This document shows positions 1 through 8,217 of a stretch of 64,000 nt of DNA, one piece after another (within the stretch, counting starts at the first letter, position 1; each line of letters opens with the position of its first letter). The position numbers and the translations under genes are program-made. The notes beneath the pieces were generated by a model. That model was not told where the DNA came from. It searched no databases and saw nothing but the letters and a program-made list of their open reading frames with translations. The DNA comes from Alteromonas genovensis (lineage in GTDB: Bacteria > Pseudomonadota > Gammaproteobacteria > Enterobacterales > Alteromonadaceae), in contig NZ_JAAAWO010000008.1 of NCBI RefSeq assembly GCF_010500895.1, forward strand, positions 62,001 through 126,000. Direction: 5' to 3'.

Positions 1-972
1 GATAAACGGGAAGCAAAGTACATTGTTTACCTGATTTGGGTAATCTGAGCGACCGGTTGCCATAATGAGATCATCTCGTACCGCGTGAGCGAGGTCTGGC
101 CTAATTTCAGGGTCTGGGTTAGAGCAAGCGAACACGATAGGGTTATCGGCCATAAGCGCCAATGTTTCCGGAGGAAGAAGGTCTGGGCCAGACACGCCCA
201 CAAATATATCAGCACCGTCCATGACGTCTTCTAGGGTTCGCTTGTCGGTGTTGTTAGCAAATAATGATTTATGCTCTGTTAAGTCTTCGCGACGAGTGTG
301 TATCACTCCCTTTCTGTCGAGCATGTAAATACGCTCGCGCTGTGCACCGCATTTTATTAGCAACTCCATACAGGCCACGGCAGCGGCTCCCGCTCCCAGA
401 CAAACAATTTTGGCATTTTCGATATTTTTGCCCTGAATTTCTAGCGCGTTAAGCATTCCGGCGGCGGTGACAATTGCGGTGCCGTGTTGGTCGTCGTGAA
501 AGACGGGGATTTTACAGCGCTTAATAAGCTCTTGTTCTATTTCAAAGCACTCTGGCGCTTTAATATCTTCAAGATTGATACCGCCGAACGTATCAGCAAT
601 ATTCGCTACCGTATTGATAAACTCTTCGGTAGTTCTGTGCTTCACTTCAATATCAATAGCGTCGATACCAGCAAAACGCTTAAACAGCAGCGCTTTACCT
701 TCCATTACCGGTTTTGAGGCTAGTGGACCCAGATTACCTAAGCCTAAAATAGCAGTACCATTACTGATAACCGCCACCAAATTGCCTTTAGCCGTATACT
801 TGTATGCGTTGTCTGGATCTTCAGCTATTTCTCTTACTGGCTCGGCAACACCTGGGCTGTAAGCAAGCGCTAAATCATCAACGCTGTCTGCGGGTGTCGA
901 TAGTTCAACGCTTATTTTTCCTGGCGTTGGCTTGGCGTGATAATCGAGAGCGCGTTGTCTAAAATCTGACAT
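1..972 (-). CDS. maeB: NAD(P)-dependent malic enzyme, 3' part cut off by window edge
   Basis: Oxidative decarboxylation of malate to pyruvate in the cytoplasm, feeding pyruvate and reducing power. The first 324 codons are present and open to base 1. The protein starts MSDFRQRALDYH and has the bacterial malic-enzyme signatures: DLALAYSPGV near residue 33, GLGNLGPLA, FGGINLEDIKAPECF, VFHDDQHGTA and the nucleotide-binding CLGAGAAA. The last visible residues (SDYPNQVNNVLCFPF) are also typical. The similarity is closest to MaeB. MaeB usually carries a C-terminal phosphotransacetylase-like domain, but whether it is present here lies outside the window. The symbol is therefore probable; the enzyme class is firm. 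Confidence 0.9.
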   Translation of the reverse strand, partial: MSDFRQRALDYHAKPTPGKISVELSTPADSVDDLALAYSPGVAEPVREIAEDPDNAYKYTAKGNLVAVISNGTAILGLGNLGPLASKPVMEGKALLFKRFAGIDAIDIEVKHRTTEEFINTVANIADTFGGINLEDIKAPECFEIEQELIKRCKIPVFHDDQHGTAIVTAAGMLNALEIQGKNIENAKIVCLGAGAAAVACMELLIKCGAQRERIYMLDRKGVIHTRREDLTEHKSLFANNTDKRTLEDVMDGADIFVGVSGPDLLPPETLALMADNPIVFACSNPDPEIRPDLAHAVRDDLIMATGRSDYPNQVNNVLCFPFI

Positions 973-1619
973 GTGAAATAGATTCCTTGAGTGTAGGGTT
1001 CATGGATATTGCTAGATATTACTATATGCTTAAAGGGTAGCGCCTACTGGCCATTTTTTTAAAGGCTAGCTGCATCAAATCCGGACTGTTATCCGTGTTA
1101 TTTATCTGTGTTATTCTTGCTTTAGCGCACGTGGTAACACTAACACAGGCCATGGTGGTGTACATATCTGATCAGAGTTACCAGGCCGTTCTCTATTGTG
1201 CTACGTAACGACGTTGTTGAGTCATAATTAATGTAGGTGAGAGAAACTCGTTAGACCAGTAAAAGCAGACTATGTTTGTCATTCATGCATATTATGTTTA
1301 TTTTTCGTTTCATATTTCTTCTGTATTTGTACAGCCTTTAAAATAATGCGTCAAAATTAACATAGTGAGTCGACAGGACCGGCGAAGAGGCGCTAGGCAT
1401 AGAGCTACTTGGCAGATAGTCACCTGACAGAGAGCTACCTGATGGAGATCCTTCTGGCACAGAGAAAACAGTCGAAGAGCCAAGTATTTAGAAGATAGCT
1501 CTTTAAAAGCTGTGTTTAAATAGCTATCCAGTAAAGAGAAAATCACTAGTGAGCATAAATCCAAATGCTAAAGCTTTGGGTTAGCGTCCTTAAGTAATAA
1601 AAACGGTGAATGGGAAAAT
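973..1619. other. Long intergenic region between maeB and a small hypothetical gene
   Basis: It holds the promoter side of maeB and the upstream region of the gene at 1620. Around 1395-1450 there is a degenerate short direct repeat of the type GAGCTACTTGGCAGAT / GAGCTACCTGATGGAG. A minus-strand frame of 84 codons crosses this stretch, but its Leu/Cys-rich product simply mirrors the repeat and it has no good ribosome binding site. No convincing gene was seen. Confidence 0.5.
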
Positions 1620-1934
1620 ATGACAGAACGTCGATTAATCAGCGAGCTTACTGAGGTTTGCGAGGGGCTAAAAAAACAAGATAATGGCTTTGTTTGGCTC
1701 ACTCATTTAGGTCACTGGCGCAACCCAGAGATTGTGGCCGTGTTTGACACCGACATAAATCGCAACCGCGCGCTTGAACAAAACTGGGACGCGACATTTA
1801 TAACTCAGGTAGAAATAGCGCTGGAAGGAATTAAGTCGACGCTTGTATCTGTGCGTTTTGATAGTGAGGAGGCATGCGCAAAACAAAGCCAGGGAAATTG
1901 GGATACGCATTTCGCTAAAAATGTCACTCATTAG
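1620..1934 (+). CDS. Small conserved hypothetical protein
   Basis: A 104-residue soluble protein with no signal peptide or membrane segment. It begins MTERRLISELTEVCEGL and contains GFVWLTHLGHW and a VAVFDTD strand. I recall small gammaproteobacterial proteins with a similar pattern (an L-T-E-V-C-E helix, then a WLTH motif and V-V-F-D-T) that are often labelled Fis-family by automated annotation. There is no clear Fis helix-turn-helix here, so that label is not adopted. Codon use resembles the neighbouring core genes, which supports a real gene. The function is unknown. Confidence 0.6.
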   Translation: MTERRLISELTEVCEGLKKQDNGFVWLTHLGHWRNPEIVAVFDTDINRNRALEQNWDATFITQVEIALEGIKSTLVSVRFDSEEACAKQSQGNWDTHFAKNVTH

Positions 1935-1971
1935 GTTTTCACATCTGAGAACTATCAACGCACAGCCAATG

Positions 1972-2050
1972 TTTTCTTGTACTCGCACGCTATTCAGTGT
2001 TTTCTTGTGCTCGCGCACTATTTAGTTTTTTCTTGTGCTCGCGCACTATG
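1972..2050. repeat. Three tandem copies of a 28-bp unit
   Basis: Units start at 1972, 2000 and 2028. Each reads TTTTCTTGTGCTCGCGCACTA with small changes in the first copy, and the third is incomplete. Each unit contains GTGC and GCAC arms separated by four bases, so it could form a tiny hairpin or bind a dimeric protein. The array lies between the hypothetical gene and the rpmE terminator. Confidence 0.8.
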
Positions 2051-2147
2051 ATACCTGTTCTCTTTGTCGCTCATTGGCGGCACTATCTTCTGCTTATGCA
2101 GAAGCCCACGGAGCTGATCATTCAAAAACCATCTAAAAAGCAGGCAA

Positions 2148-2172
2148 TAAAAAAGCGCCCGAAGGCGCTTTT
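2148..2172 (-). terminator. Rho-independent terminator of rpmE
   Basis: On the minus strand the stem is AAAAGCGCC / GGCGCTTTT closed by a TTCG tetraloop and followed by a run of T. It sits 30 bp after the rpmE stop. Confidence 0.85.
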
Positions 2173-2201
2173 CAAACTCAATACTTGATACAGTACTCAG
2201 T

Positions 2202-2414
2202 TTATTTCTTGCTAAGTGCACCAAAACGCTTCTTGAAGCGATCAACACGGCCACCAGTATCAACGTTACGTTGCTTACCAGTGTAGAATGGGTGACAAGA
2301 AGAACATACGTCTAAGTTGATGTCTTTACCCATTGTAGAGCGGATTTTCATTACGTTTCCGCAAGAGCATGTTGCTGTCATTTCAGCGTATTCTGGGTGG
2401 ATACCTTGTTTCAT
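2202..2414 (-). CDS. rpmE: 50S ribosomal protein L31, zinc-binding form
   Basis: Structural protein of the large ribosomal subunit, 70 residues, the usual length for L31. The four zinc-ligand cysteines are visible as a CxC pair at 16/18 and a CxxC pair at 37/40, so this is the Zn-containing paralogue rather than the Cys-less RpmE2. The typical HPFYTGKQ and [10 protein letters not shown] segments follow. It is divergent from priA, a common arrangement in gammaproteobacteria, and has its own downstream terminator. Zur control would be typical of a Cys-less paralogue, not of this gene. Confidence 0.95.
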   Translation of the reverse strand: MKQGIHPEYAEMTATCSCGNVMKIRSTMGKDINLDVCSSCHPFYTGKQRNVDTGGRVDRFKKRFGALSKK

Positions 2415-2957
2415 GGGATTACCTCACAATAAGGCCGTATCGCTATTTCGCCCGAAGCCAAACACCATACGTAACTTAATATTCAAATGATGAGCAGTTC
2501 TTGGAACAGCCCATCGCAAAAGAGCGGCGGATAATAAAGGAAGCCGCGCCAGCGATCAAGCGGTTTGTGAGTTTAAAATGTCCGTACCCTTTGTTGTGTC
2601 ACCTTGATGCAGAGCCATTGCACCTGCGGTAACCCGCCGCGATTACAAACATTTTAAATCTCGCTGAGTGGGTAACTATCTATGCGGACTGGTATCAATT
2701 GACCAAAGCGAAAAAGGTAGGGTCAAAAAATAGGTTCTAGTACGGTAATCTAAAACTATTTGAGATGGTTTTATGGCAGCGATAAAAATTGTGTTTAAAT
2801 ATGCCCTATATTAACTCTCACATTTCAACTCTCAAATTGATTGTGTGTATTCATTTTTGTTAATAGTGCTCGTTGTATTTGCTTGTCGTATAAGCTCGTC
2901 ATATTAACGGTTAGTTAATCGGGGGCCTAATAAACAGCGAAGACATTAGCTTTAGAG
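2415..2957. other. rpmE-priA divergent intergenic region
   Basis: It contains the first copy of a 120-bp dispersed repeat (2575-2695) and AT-rich sequence that should hold the rpmE and priA promoters. No additional reading frame is convincing. Confidence 0.5.
2575..2695 (+). repeat. Dispersed ~120-bp repeat, copy 1 of 3
   Basis: Starts AAAATGTCCGTAC and ends GCGGACTGGTAT. Copies 2 and 3 are at 8091-8196 and 22750-22869 in the same orientation. The ends carry short complementary arms (GTCCG / CGGAC). In the middle, GTAA and TTAC flank a conserved CGCCGC stretch. The element is non-coding and could fold as a branched RNA or DNA structure. Confidence 0.85.
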
Positions 2958-5162
2958 ATGCGTTCTAACATGGCTTATATTTGTGTTGCGGTGCCAGTGC
3001 CTCTGCGACAGTTGTTTACTTATACTCACCATTGCGACTTGGCCGCAGGCGTGCGAGTGCGCGTGCCATTTGGGCCAAGAAAGCTGGTGGGTATTGTTGT
3101 TGACGAGCCAAACAAAGATGCCCCTGAGATAGAGAATGCCGATAAGTTAAAGGCCATAGAGACGGTGCTCGATGAAGCTCCTATCATCGATGCAGTGCTT
3201 TTGAAAATGGCACAGTGGCTGTGGCAATACTATCATCATGCACCCGGTGAAGTGCTTCACACTATGCTTCCTGTTTTATTGAGAAAGGGTGAAACAGCGC
3301 AAGTATTGCCAGAAGAAAGAATACGGCTGACTGAAACGGGGGAACGCACTTCATCTGATGAACTAACACGGGCACCGAAACAAAAAGCATTTTTTGAGGC
3401 GCTACAAAAATCCAGTTTGTCAGCGCAGCAAAGTCGAAAGTTATTTGGTTCGCCAGCGGTCAAGTCTATTATTGATAAGTCGCTTGCCGAAGTGGTAGAT
3501 GTGGTGCCTGAAGTGCGAGAGCAAGAATGGCTATCGACGATAAGCATTGATGAAAAACCCATTCCCGATACCGAGCAGTCTGTTGCCATTGCAGCGCTTA
3601 ATCAGCAGCACGGTAAGTTTGCCGTCAGTTTGCTTGAGGGCGTGACGGGGAGCGGAAAAACCGAGGTCTACCTACAGGCCATTGAGCCCTTATTACAAGC
3701 CGGTAAACAAATTCTTATACTGGTTCCCGAAATTGGACTGACTCCACAAACCGTATCTCGCTTTGAAAAGCGCTTCAGCATCGATGTTGGGGTGTTGCAC
3801 TCTCAGCTTTCTGATAAAGCTCGGCTGCGGGTGTGGCAGCGGGCAAAATCTGGCGAGCTAGGCATCGTCATTGGAACCCGTTCGGCAATATTCACTCCTC
3901 TCGCTAATCCGGGGATGATCATTGTGGATGAAGAGCATGATGAGTCGTTTAAGCAGCAAGACGGGCTTCGTTATCACGCCCGCGACTTAGCGGCGATGCG
4001 TGCAAAACAACACAGTATTCCTTTACTGCTAGGTAGTGCAACGCCCGCTTTAGAAAGCCTTAATAACGCTTTAGGTGGTCGGTACGCCCATTTACATCTT
4101 ACCCGCCGAGCAGGTGGTGCACAGAATACGCACCAGCACCTTCTAGATGCGCGAGATCAGCCTTTGCATTACGGTATATCCCAAGCGCTGTTAACTATCA
4201 TGCGCCAGCATATTAATGCGGGAAATCAAGTGCTGGTATTTGTGAATCGCCGCGGATACGCGCCTGCTTTGCTATGCCACCATTGTGGCGAAACCGTAAC
4301 CTGCAAGCGTTGTGACAGACCTTACACCGTGCATAAGTCGCACAATCGGTTACAGTGTCACCACTGCGCTGGCACTAGAGCAATGCCAAGGCAGTGCGAA
4401 GCTTGTCACAGTTCGTCTCTTGTAACCGCAGGCACTGGCACAGAGCAAGTGGAAGACGGACTAGCGTCTTTGTTTCCAGATGTTAAGCAGGTGCGTATTG
4501 ATAGCGATACGGTGCGAGGGAAGGATAAACTTCATCAAACCTTAGGTGCCATTAATCGCCAGGAGTATCAGTTACTTGTTGGCACTCAGATATTGTCTAA
4601 AGGGCATCACTTTCCTCACGTTACGCTTGTGGCCGTGCTTGATTGCGATGGCGCCTTGTTTAGCGCCGATTTTAGAGCGCCTGAAAAGTTAGCACAGCTA
4701 GTGACTCAGCTAGCAGGGCGTGCAGGAAGAGCCAGTAAGCCCGGCGAAATGTGGTTACAAACCCACAACCCCCATCATCCGCTGTTACAAGATTTAGTGA
4801 ATAACGGCTATGGCCATTTTGCTCGCCATGCATTAATAGAGCGAAAAGCGGCAGGGCTACCCCCTTATATCAGCCAATTCGTGGTGCGCTGTGAAGCGGC
4901 TGACAGTGCGTTGGCGTTTGCCTTTTTAAGCGGAAGCCGCAATGTGTTTGCGGCGAGCAACAATGACATAGAAATGAGTGGCCCTTTTCCATCGTTAATA
5001 GAAAAACGGCAGGGACGCTTTCGGTTTATGTTGATTTGCAGCCACAACAAGCGGGCTCCACTTCATGGCGTATTACGCCAGTCACTGCCGTTTTTGCAGG
5101 CACTGCCACAAGCAACAAAAGTGCGATGGTCGGTGGATATTGACCCAACAGATTTCAGTTAG
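2958..5162 (+). CDS. priA: Primosomal protein N', PriA replication-restart helicase
   Basis: 3'-5' DNA helicase that reloads the replisome at stalled forks. It is 734 residues long, close to the family norm. The N-terminal fork-binding part (VPVPLRQLFTY, then GVRVRVPFGPRK) is followed by Walker A GVTGSGKT at 228-235, the DEEH box at 324-327, and a zinc region with eight cysteines (C440, 443, 449, 452, 467, 470, 480, 483). Helicase motifs GTQILSKGHHFP and QLAGRAGR follow. The start may be the internal ATG at 2970 (MAYICVAVPVP), which fits the family N-terminus better; neither site has an ideal ribosome binding site. Confidence 0.95.
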   Translation: MRSNMAYICVAVPVPLRQLFTYTHHCDLAAGVRVRVPFGPRKLVGIVVDEPNKDAPEIENADKLKAIETVLDEAPIIDAVLLKMAQWLWQYYHHAPGEVLHTMLPVLLRKGETAQVLPEERIRLTETGERTSSDELTRAPKQKAFFEALQKSSLSAQQSRKLFGSPAVKSIIDKSLAEVVDVVPEVREQEWLSTISIDEKPIPDTEQSVAIAALNQQHGKFAVSLLEGVTGSGKTEVYLQAIEPLLQAGKQILILVPEIGLTPQTVSRFEKRFSIDVGVLHSQLSDKARLRVWQRAKSGELGIVIGTRSAIFTPLANPGMIIVDEEHDESFKQQDGLRYHARDLAAMRAKQHSIPLLLGSATPALESLNNALGGRYAHLHLTRRAGGAQNTHQHLLDARDQPLHYGISQALLTIMRQHINAGNQVLVFVNRRGYAPALLCHHCGETVTCKRCDRPYTVHKSHNRLQCHHCAGTRAMPRQCEACHSSSLVTAGTGTEQVEDGLASLFPDVKQVRIDSDTVRGKDKLHQTLGAINRQEYQLLVGTQILSKGHHFPHVTLVAVLDCDGALFSADFRAPEKLAQLVTQLAGRAGRASKPGEMWLQTHNPHHPLLQDLVNNGYGHFARHALIERKAAGLPPYISQFVVRCEAADSALAFAFLSGSRNVFAASNNDIEMSGPFPSLIEKRQGRFRFMLICSHNKRAPLHGVLRQSLPFLQALPQATKVRWSVDIDPTDFS

Positions 5163-5263
5163 CTTGTTAGCGAGCAATACGTTAAAATTCTTCGCATCAA
5201 AACACGTAGCATTAAAATACACATTTGGCATTTTAGTGATAATAAGCAGGAATATTGCCAACT

Positions 5264-5866
5264 ATGGCTCAACGCGATTACGTCTCTCGTGGACGCACAC
5301 AAAAAAATAAAAAAACACCAAAGAAAGCGTCAAGCAGCGCCAATAGTCATTCCAATAGCCACGCGAGCAGCCGACAGTCGAGCGCGCCAAGCTTTCATAC
5401 GCTTCCGGTATTTAGGATTGCTATAATTATTGCCCTTGTCCTCGGCTTTGGCGTGTTTTTATGGTCAATTAAAGATAACGTAGAAGACGACGTGGATACC
5501 CAAGCTGCGCGTCCTGTAGCACCAACCGAAGAAGCCTTGCCTAAATTACCCGAAGAAGAATGGGAGTATATTAAAACGCTGCCTGGCTATGAAGTAGAAG
5601 TAGATGTAGAAGCCCAAGAGAAGTCAGACAAGCGCTATCTTATGCAGTGCGCATCGTTCAGGACGCGTGCCCAAGCAGAAGAAATGAAGGCGAAAATCGC
5701 CTTTCAGGGTTTAGAGGCGCTCATTCGTCAAAGTACTGGAAGTAACGGAGAATGGTTCCGCGTTATTTTAGGTCCGTTTGAGTCTAAGCGAGATGCAGAA
5801 AAAGCCAAGCACAGCCTTCGCAAAGTCAACATTGCCACCTGTCAGATTTGGTATTGGAATTTATAA
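5264..5866 (+). CDS. ftsN: Cell division protein FtsN, short form
   Basis: Late divisome protein that activates septal peptidoglycan synthesis. The ATG at 5264 is chosen because the product then begins MAQRDYV, identical to the start of E. coli FtsN; an upstream in-frame TTG at 5255 is less likely. Order: basic Ser-rich cytoplasmic tail 1-48, one membrane helix about 49-69, acidic periplasmic linker, then a SPOR domain about 121-200 (YLMQCASF, FRVILGPF) that should bind denuded glycan. The segment EEWEYIKTL places W100, Y102 and L106 with the same spacing as the essential W83/Y85/L89 of E. coli FtsN. At 200 residues it is much shorter than the 319 of E. coli because the linker is reduced. It lies directly before hslVU, as in E. 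coli. Confidence 0.9.
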   Translation: MAQRDYVSRGRTQKNKKTPKKASSSANSHSNSHASSRQSSAPSFHTLPVFRIAIIIALVLGFGVFLWSIKDNVEDDVDTQAARPVAPTEEALPKLPEEEWEYIKTLPGYEVEVDVEAQEKSDKRYLMQCASFRTRAQAEEMKAKIAFQGLEALIRQSTGSNGEWFRVILGPFESKRDAEKAKHSLRKVNIATCQIWYWNL

Positions 5867-5902
5867 TAGATAAATCAGGTAAGCGTACAAACCCTCCAGC
5901 CC

Positions 5903-5930
5903 CTTGAAATTATAAACCGTCCCCCCACTT
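5903..5930 (+). promoter_or_regulatory. Probable sigma-32 heat-shock promoter of hslVU
   Basis: CTTGAAA (5903-5909) matches the sigma-32 -35 element exactly. A 13-nt spacer separates it from CCCCACTT (5923-5930), which resembles the CCCCATNT -10 element. It lies about 80 bp before the hslV start, consistent with the known heat-shock control of hslVU. Confidence 0.8.
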
Positions 5931-6011
5931 AAGGTTTATAGAATTGATAAGTTGCTGCCGCTCAGGTTCTGTCTAAGCGGCGTCAACTCCCAGACAAAAC
6001 GGGGAATTAAC

Positions 6012-6536
6012 GTGACAACGATTGTATCTGTACGACGTGGAAATCAAGTGGTAATGGCCGGTGATGGTCAGGTATCACTAGGAAATACTGTGATGAAAGG
6101 CAATGCTCGTAAAGTGCGCCGCTTGTATCACGACAAAATATTAGCTGGGTTCGCCGGTGGTACCGCCGATGCATTTACCCTGTTTGAACGTTTTGAATCT
6201 AAGTTAGAGGCGCATCAGGGCCATTTAACAAAAGCGGCCGTTGAACTGGCCAAAGATTGGCGAACCGACAGGGCGCTTCGAAAGCTTGAAGCACTGCTCG
6301 CCGTGGCCGATGAGACCGCATCGTTTATTATCACTGGTAACGGCGACGTCGTTCAGCCAGAAAACGATCTTATTGCGATAGGCTCTGGTGGCAACTTCGC
6401 CCAAGCTGCGGCAACGGCGATGTTAGAAAATACCGAATTAAGTGCTAAAGACATCGCTGAAAAGTCATTGACCATTGCGGGTGATATTTGCGTATTCACT
6501 AACCATAGCCAAACGGTTGATGTACTAGATTATTAA
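6012..6536 (+). CDS. hslV: ATP-dependent protease HslV, peptidase subunit
   Basis: Proteasome-like threonine peptidase that forms dodecamers and works with HslU. The GTG at 6012 is chosen: the product then begins MTTIVSVRR, so after Met removal Thr2 becomes the catalytic N-terminal nucleophile. The frame stays open to 5952, but that would bury the nucleophile. A GGGG-type ribosome binding site precedes the GTG. Other family marks are [31 protein letters not shown] and the C-terminal GDICVFTNH. The length of 174 residues is normal. It is followed by hslU after a 154-bp structured spacer. Confidence 0.95.
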   Translation: MTTIVSVRRGNQVVMAGDGQVSLGNTVMKGNARKVRRLYHDKILAGFAGGTADAFTLFERFESKLEAHQGHLTKAAVELAKDWRTDRALRKLEALLAVADETASFIITGNGDVVQPENDLIAIGSGGNFAQAAATAMLENTELSAKDIAEKSLTIAGDICVFTNHSQTVDVLDY

Positions 6537-6594
6537 TTAGTGTACTAATTTACTAACGTACTTATCCATCAGCGTATTAATGCATTAGATGGGC

Positions 6595-6660
6595 AGTAGC
6601 GACGTTATTGCTACTTTTTAACTGCGCGAACCGATACGTCGGTGTTTTCATAGCGCGCAG
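6595..6660 (+). promoter_or_regulatory. Structured hslV-hslU intercistronic leader
   Basis: A terminator-like hairpin (AGTAGC 6595-6600, GCTACT 6610-6615, then T) is followed by a second nested structure: outer arms CTGCGCG (6622-6628) and CGCGCAG (6654-6660), inner hairpin ACCGA-TACG-TCGGT (6630-6643). The first may attenuate transcription and the second may protect or control the hslU message. The structure is seen directly; its role is inferred. Confidence 0.6.
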
Positions 6661-6690
6661 ACCGAGCATGTTTTATAAAAGGGTTTATTC

Positions 6691-8019
6691 ATGTCTGAAA
6701 TGACACCAAGAGAAATTGTCCACGAGCTAGACCGTCATATTATCGGTCAACAAGATGCCAAGCGTGCTGTATCTATTGCGCTTCGCAACCGCTGGCGCAG
6801 AATGCAGCTAGAGCCTGAGCTGCGTCAAGAAGTGACACCTAAAAATATTCTTATGATTGGGCCAACGGGCGTAGGTAAAACCGAGATCGCTCGCCGTTTG
6901 GCTAAGCTTGCCAACGCACCTTTTATTAAAGTAGAGGCGACAAAGTTCACCGAAGTGGGTTATGTGGGTAAGGAAGTCGAAACCATTATTCGCGACCTTG
7001 CTGATATTGCCGTGAAGATGACGAAAGAAAACGAAATGAAGAAAGTGAAATTCCGCGCTGAAGAAGCCGCTGAAGATCGCATTCTTGACGCGTTGTTACC
7101 CCCTCCAGAAGACGCATGGGGTAACAAGGAAGAAGTAGAAGACCGCGGTACACGTCAGGCATTTCGTAAAAAGCTTCGCCAAGGTGAGCTAGACGACAAA
7201 GAGATAGAAATTGACGTTGCGCTTCCACAGGTAGGTGTAGAGATAATGGCGCCTCCTGGTATGGAAGAAATGACAAACCAGCTTCAAGGTATGTTCCAAA
7301 ACTTGTCTGGTTCGCAAAAGAAAAAGAAAAAGCTGAAGATTAAAGATGCGTTTAAATTGCTGATTGAAGAAGAGGCGGCGCGCTTAGTTAATCAAGAAGA
7401 CTTAAAGGAAAAAGCCATTGAGTCGGTAGAGCAGCACGGTATTGTGTTCGTTGATGAAATTGACAAAATTTGTAAGCGCGAAGGCAATAATTCTGGCGAC
7501 GTGTCGCGAGAAGGTGTACAGCGCGACTTGCTACCTTTAGTTGAAGGCTCCACGGTATCAACCAAGCACGGTATGGTAAAAACGGACCACATCTTGTTTA
7601 TTACCTCTGGTGCATTCCAAATGAGCAAGCCCTCGGATCTTATTCCTGAGCTTCAAGGTCGTTTGCCCATCCGCGTTGAATTATCGGCACTGAAAGTGGG
7701 CGACTTTAAACGTATTCTTACCGAGCCAAGCGCGTCGCTTACTCAGCAGTATATTGCACTAATGAAAACTGAGGGGGTAACGGTAACCTTCGACGATTCA
7801 GGAATTCAGCGTATTGCAGAAGCGGCGTGGCAGGTTAATGAACGCACCGAGAACATAGGCGCTCGTCGTCTTCACACCGTGCTTGAGCGTTTAATGGAAG
7901 ATATCTCCTATGATGCATCGGAGAAAAGCGGCGAATCATTTGTGATTGATGCTGATTACGTTAACAGCCACCTAGAAACGTTGGTAGATAACGAAGACCT
8001 TTCACGCTTTATTTTGTAA
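6691..8019 (+). CDS. hslU: HslU ATPase, unfoldase subunit of HslUV
   Basis: AAA+ unfoldase that feeds substrates to HslV. It is 442 residues, the usual length. Walker A GPTGVGKT is at 57-64 and Walker B with D255/E256 at VFVDEIDK. Between them lies the charged I-domain (about 110-245), including an AAPPGMEE-like stretch near [11 protein letters not shown]. The pore region is GYVGKEVE. The C-terminus ends in SRFIL, the tail that docks into HslV. It shares the heat-shock promoter with hslV and ends at a strong palindromic terminator. Confidence 0.97.
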   Translation: MSEMTPREIVHELDRHIIGQQDAKRAVSIALRNRWRRMQLEPELRQEVTPKNILMIGPTGVGKTEIARRLAKLANAPFIKVEATKFTEVGYVGKEVETIIRDLADIAVKMTKENEMKKVKFRAEEAAEDRILDALLPPPEDAWGNKEEVEDRGTRQAFRKKLRQGELDDKEIEIDVALPQVGVEIMAPPGMEEMTNQLQGMFQNLSGSQKKKKKLKIKDAFKLLIEEEAARLVNQEDLKEKAIESVEQHGIVFVDEIDKICKREGNNSGDVSREGVQRDLLPLVEGSTVSTKHGMVKTDHILFITSGAFQMSKPSDLIPELQGRLPIRVELSALKVGDFKRILTEPSASLTQQYIALMKTEGVTVTFDDSGIQRIAEAAWQVNERTENIGARRLHTVLERLMEDISYDASEKSGESFVIDADYVNSHLETLVDNEDLSRFIL

Positions 8020-8061
8020 TTAAAGCAAAGGCCTGCCAATAGTCCTAATGAGAAAACTAAC

Positions 8062-8093
8062 AAAAAACCCAGCTGCTAGCAGCTGGGTTTTTT
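8062..8093 (+). terminator. hslU terminator
   Basis: A perfect inverted repeat with arms AAAAAACCCAGCTGC and GCAGCTGGGTTTTTT and a TA loop, 42 bp after the hslU stop. It is symmetrical, so it could also stop the oppositely oriented RiPP operon. Its T-run runs into repeat copy 2. Confidence 0.9.
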
Positions 8094-8196
8094 GTTGGGT
8101 CACCTTGATGTATAACCACTGCACCTGCGGTAATACGCCGCGATTACGAACATTTAAAGTCTCGCTGAGTAAGTAATCATCTATGCGGACTGGTAT
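8091..8196 (+). repeat. Dispersed ~120-bp repeat, copy 2 of 3
   Basis: Begins at TTTGTTGGGTCACC, so the first bases of the consensus are replaced by the hslU terminator, and ends GCGGACTGGTAT. Here GTAAT and ATTAC are perfectly complementary around ACGCCGCG. Confidence 0.85.
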
Positions 8197-8217
8197 ACGC
8201 TACTACAAAGTCGCAAC

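Noticed and set aside
1310..1564. Minus-strand 84-codon frame
   Set aside because: Cys/Leu-rich repeats reflect a degenerate DNA repeat; composition and start context are not gene-like.
2575..2695. tRNA or tmRNA-like gene in the dispersed repeat
   Set aside because: No acceptor stem with CCA, no GTTCRA loop and no anticodon arm could be fitted.
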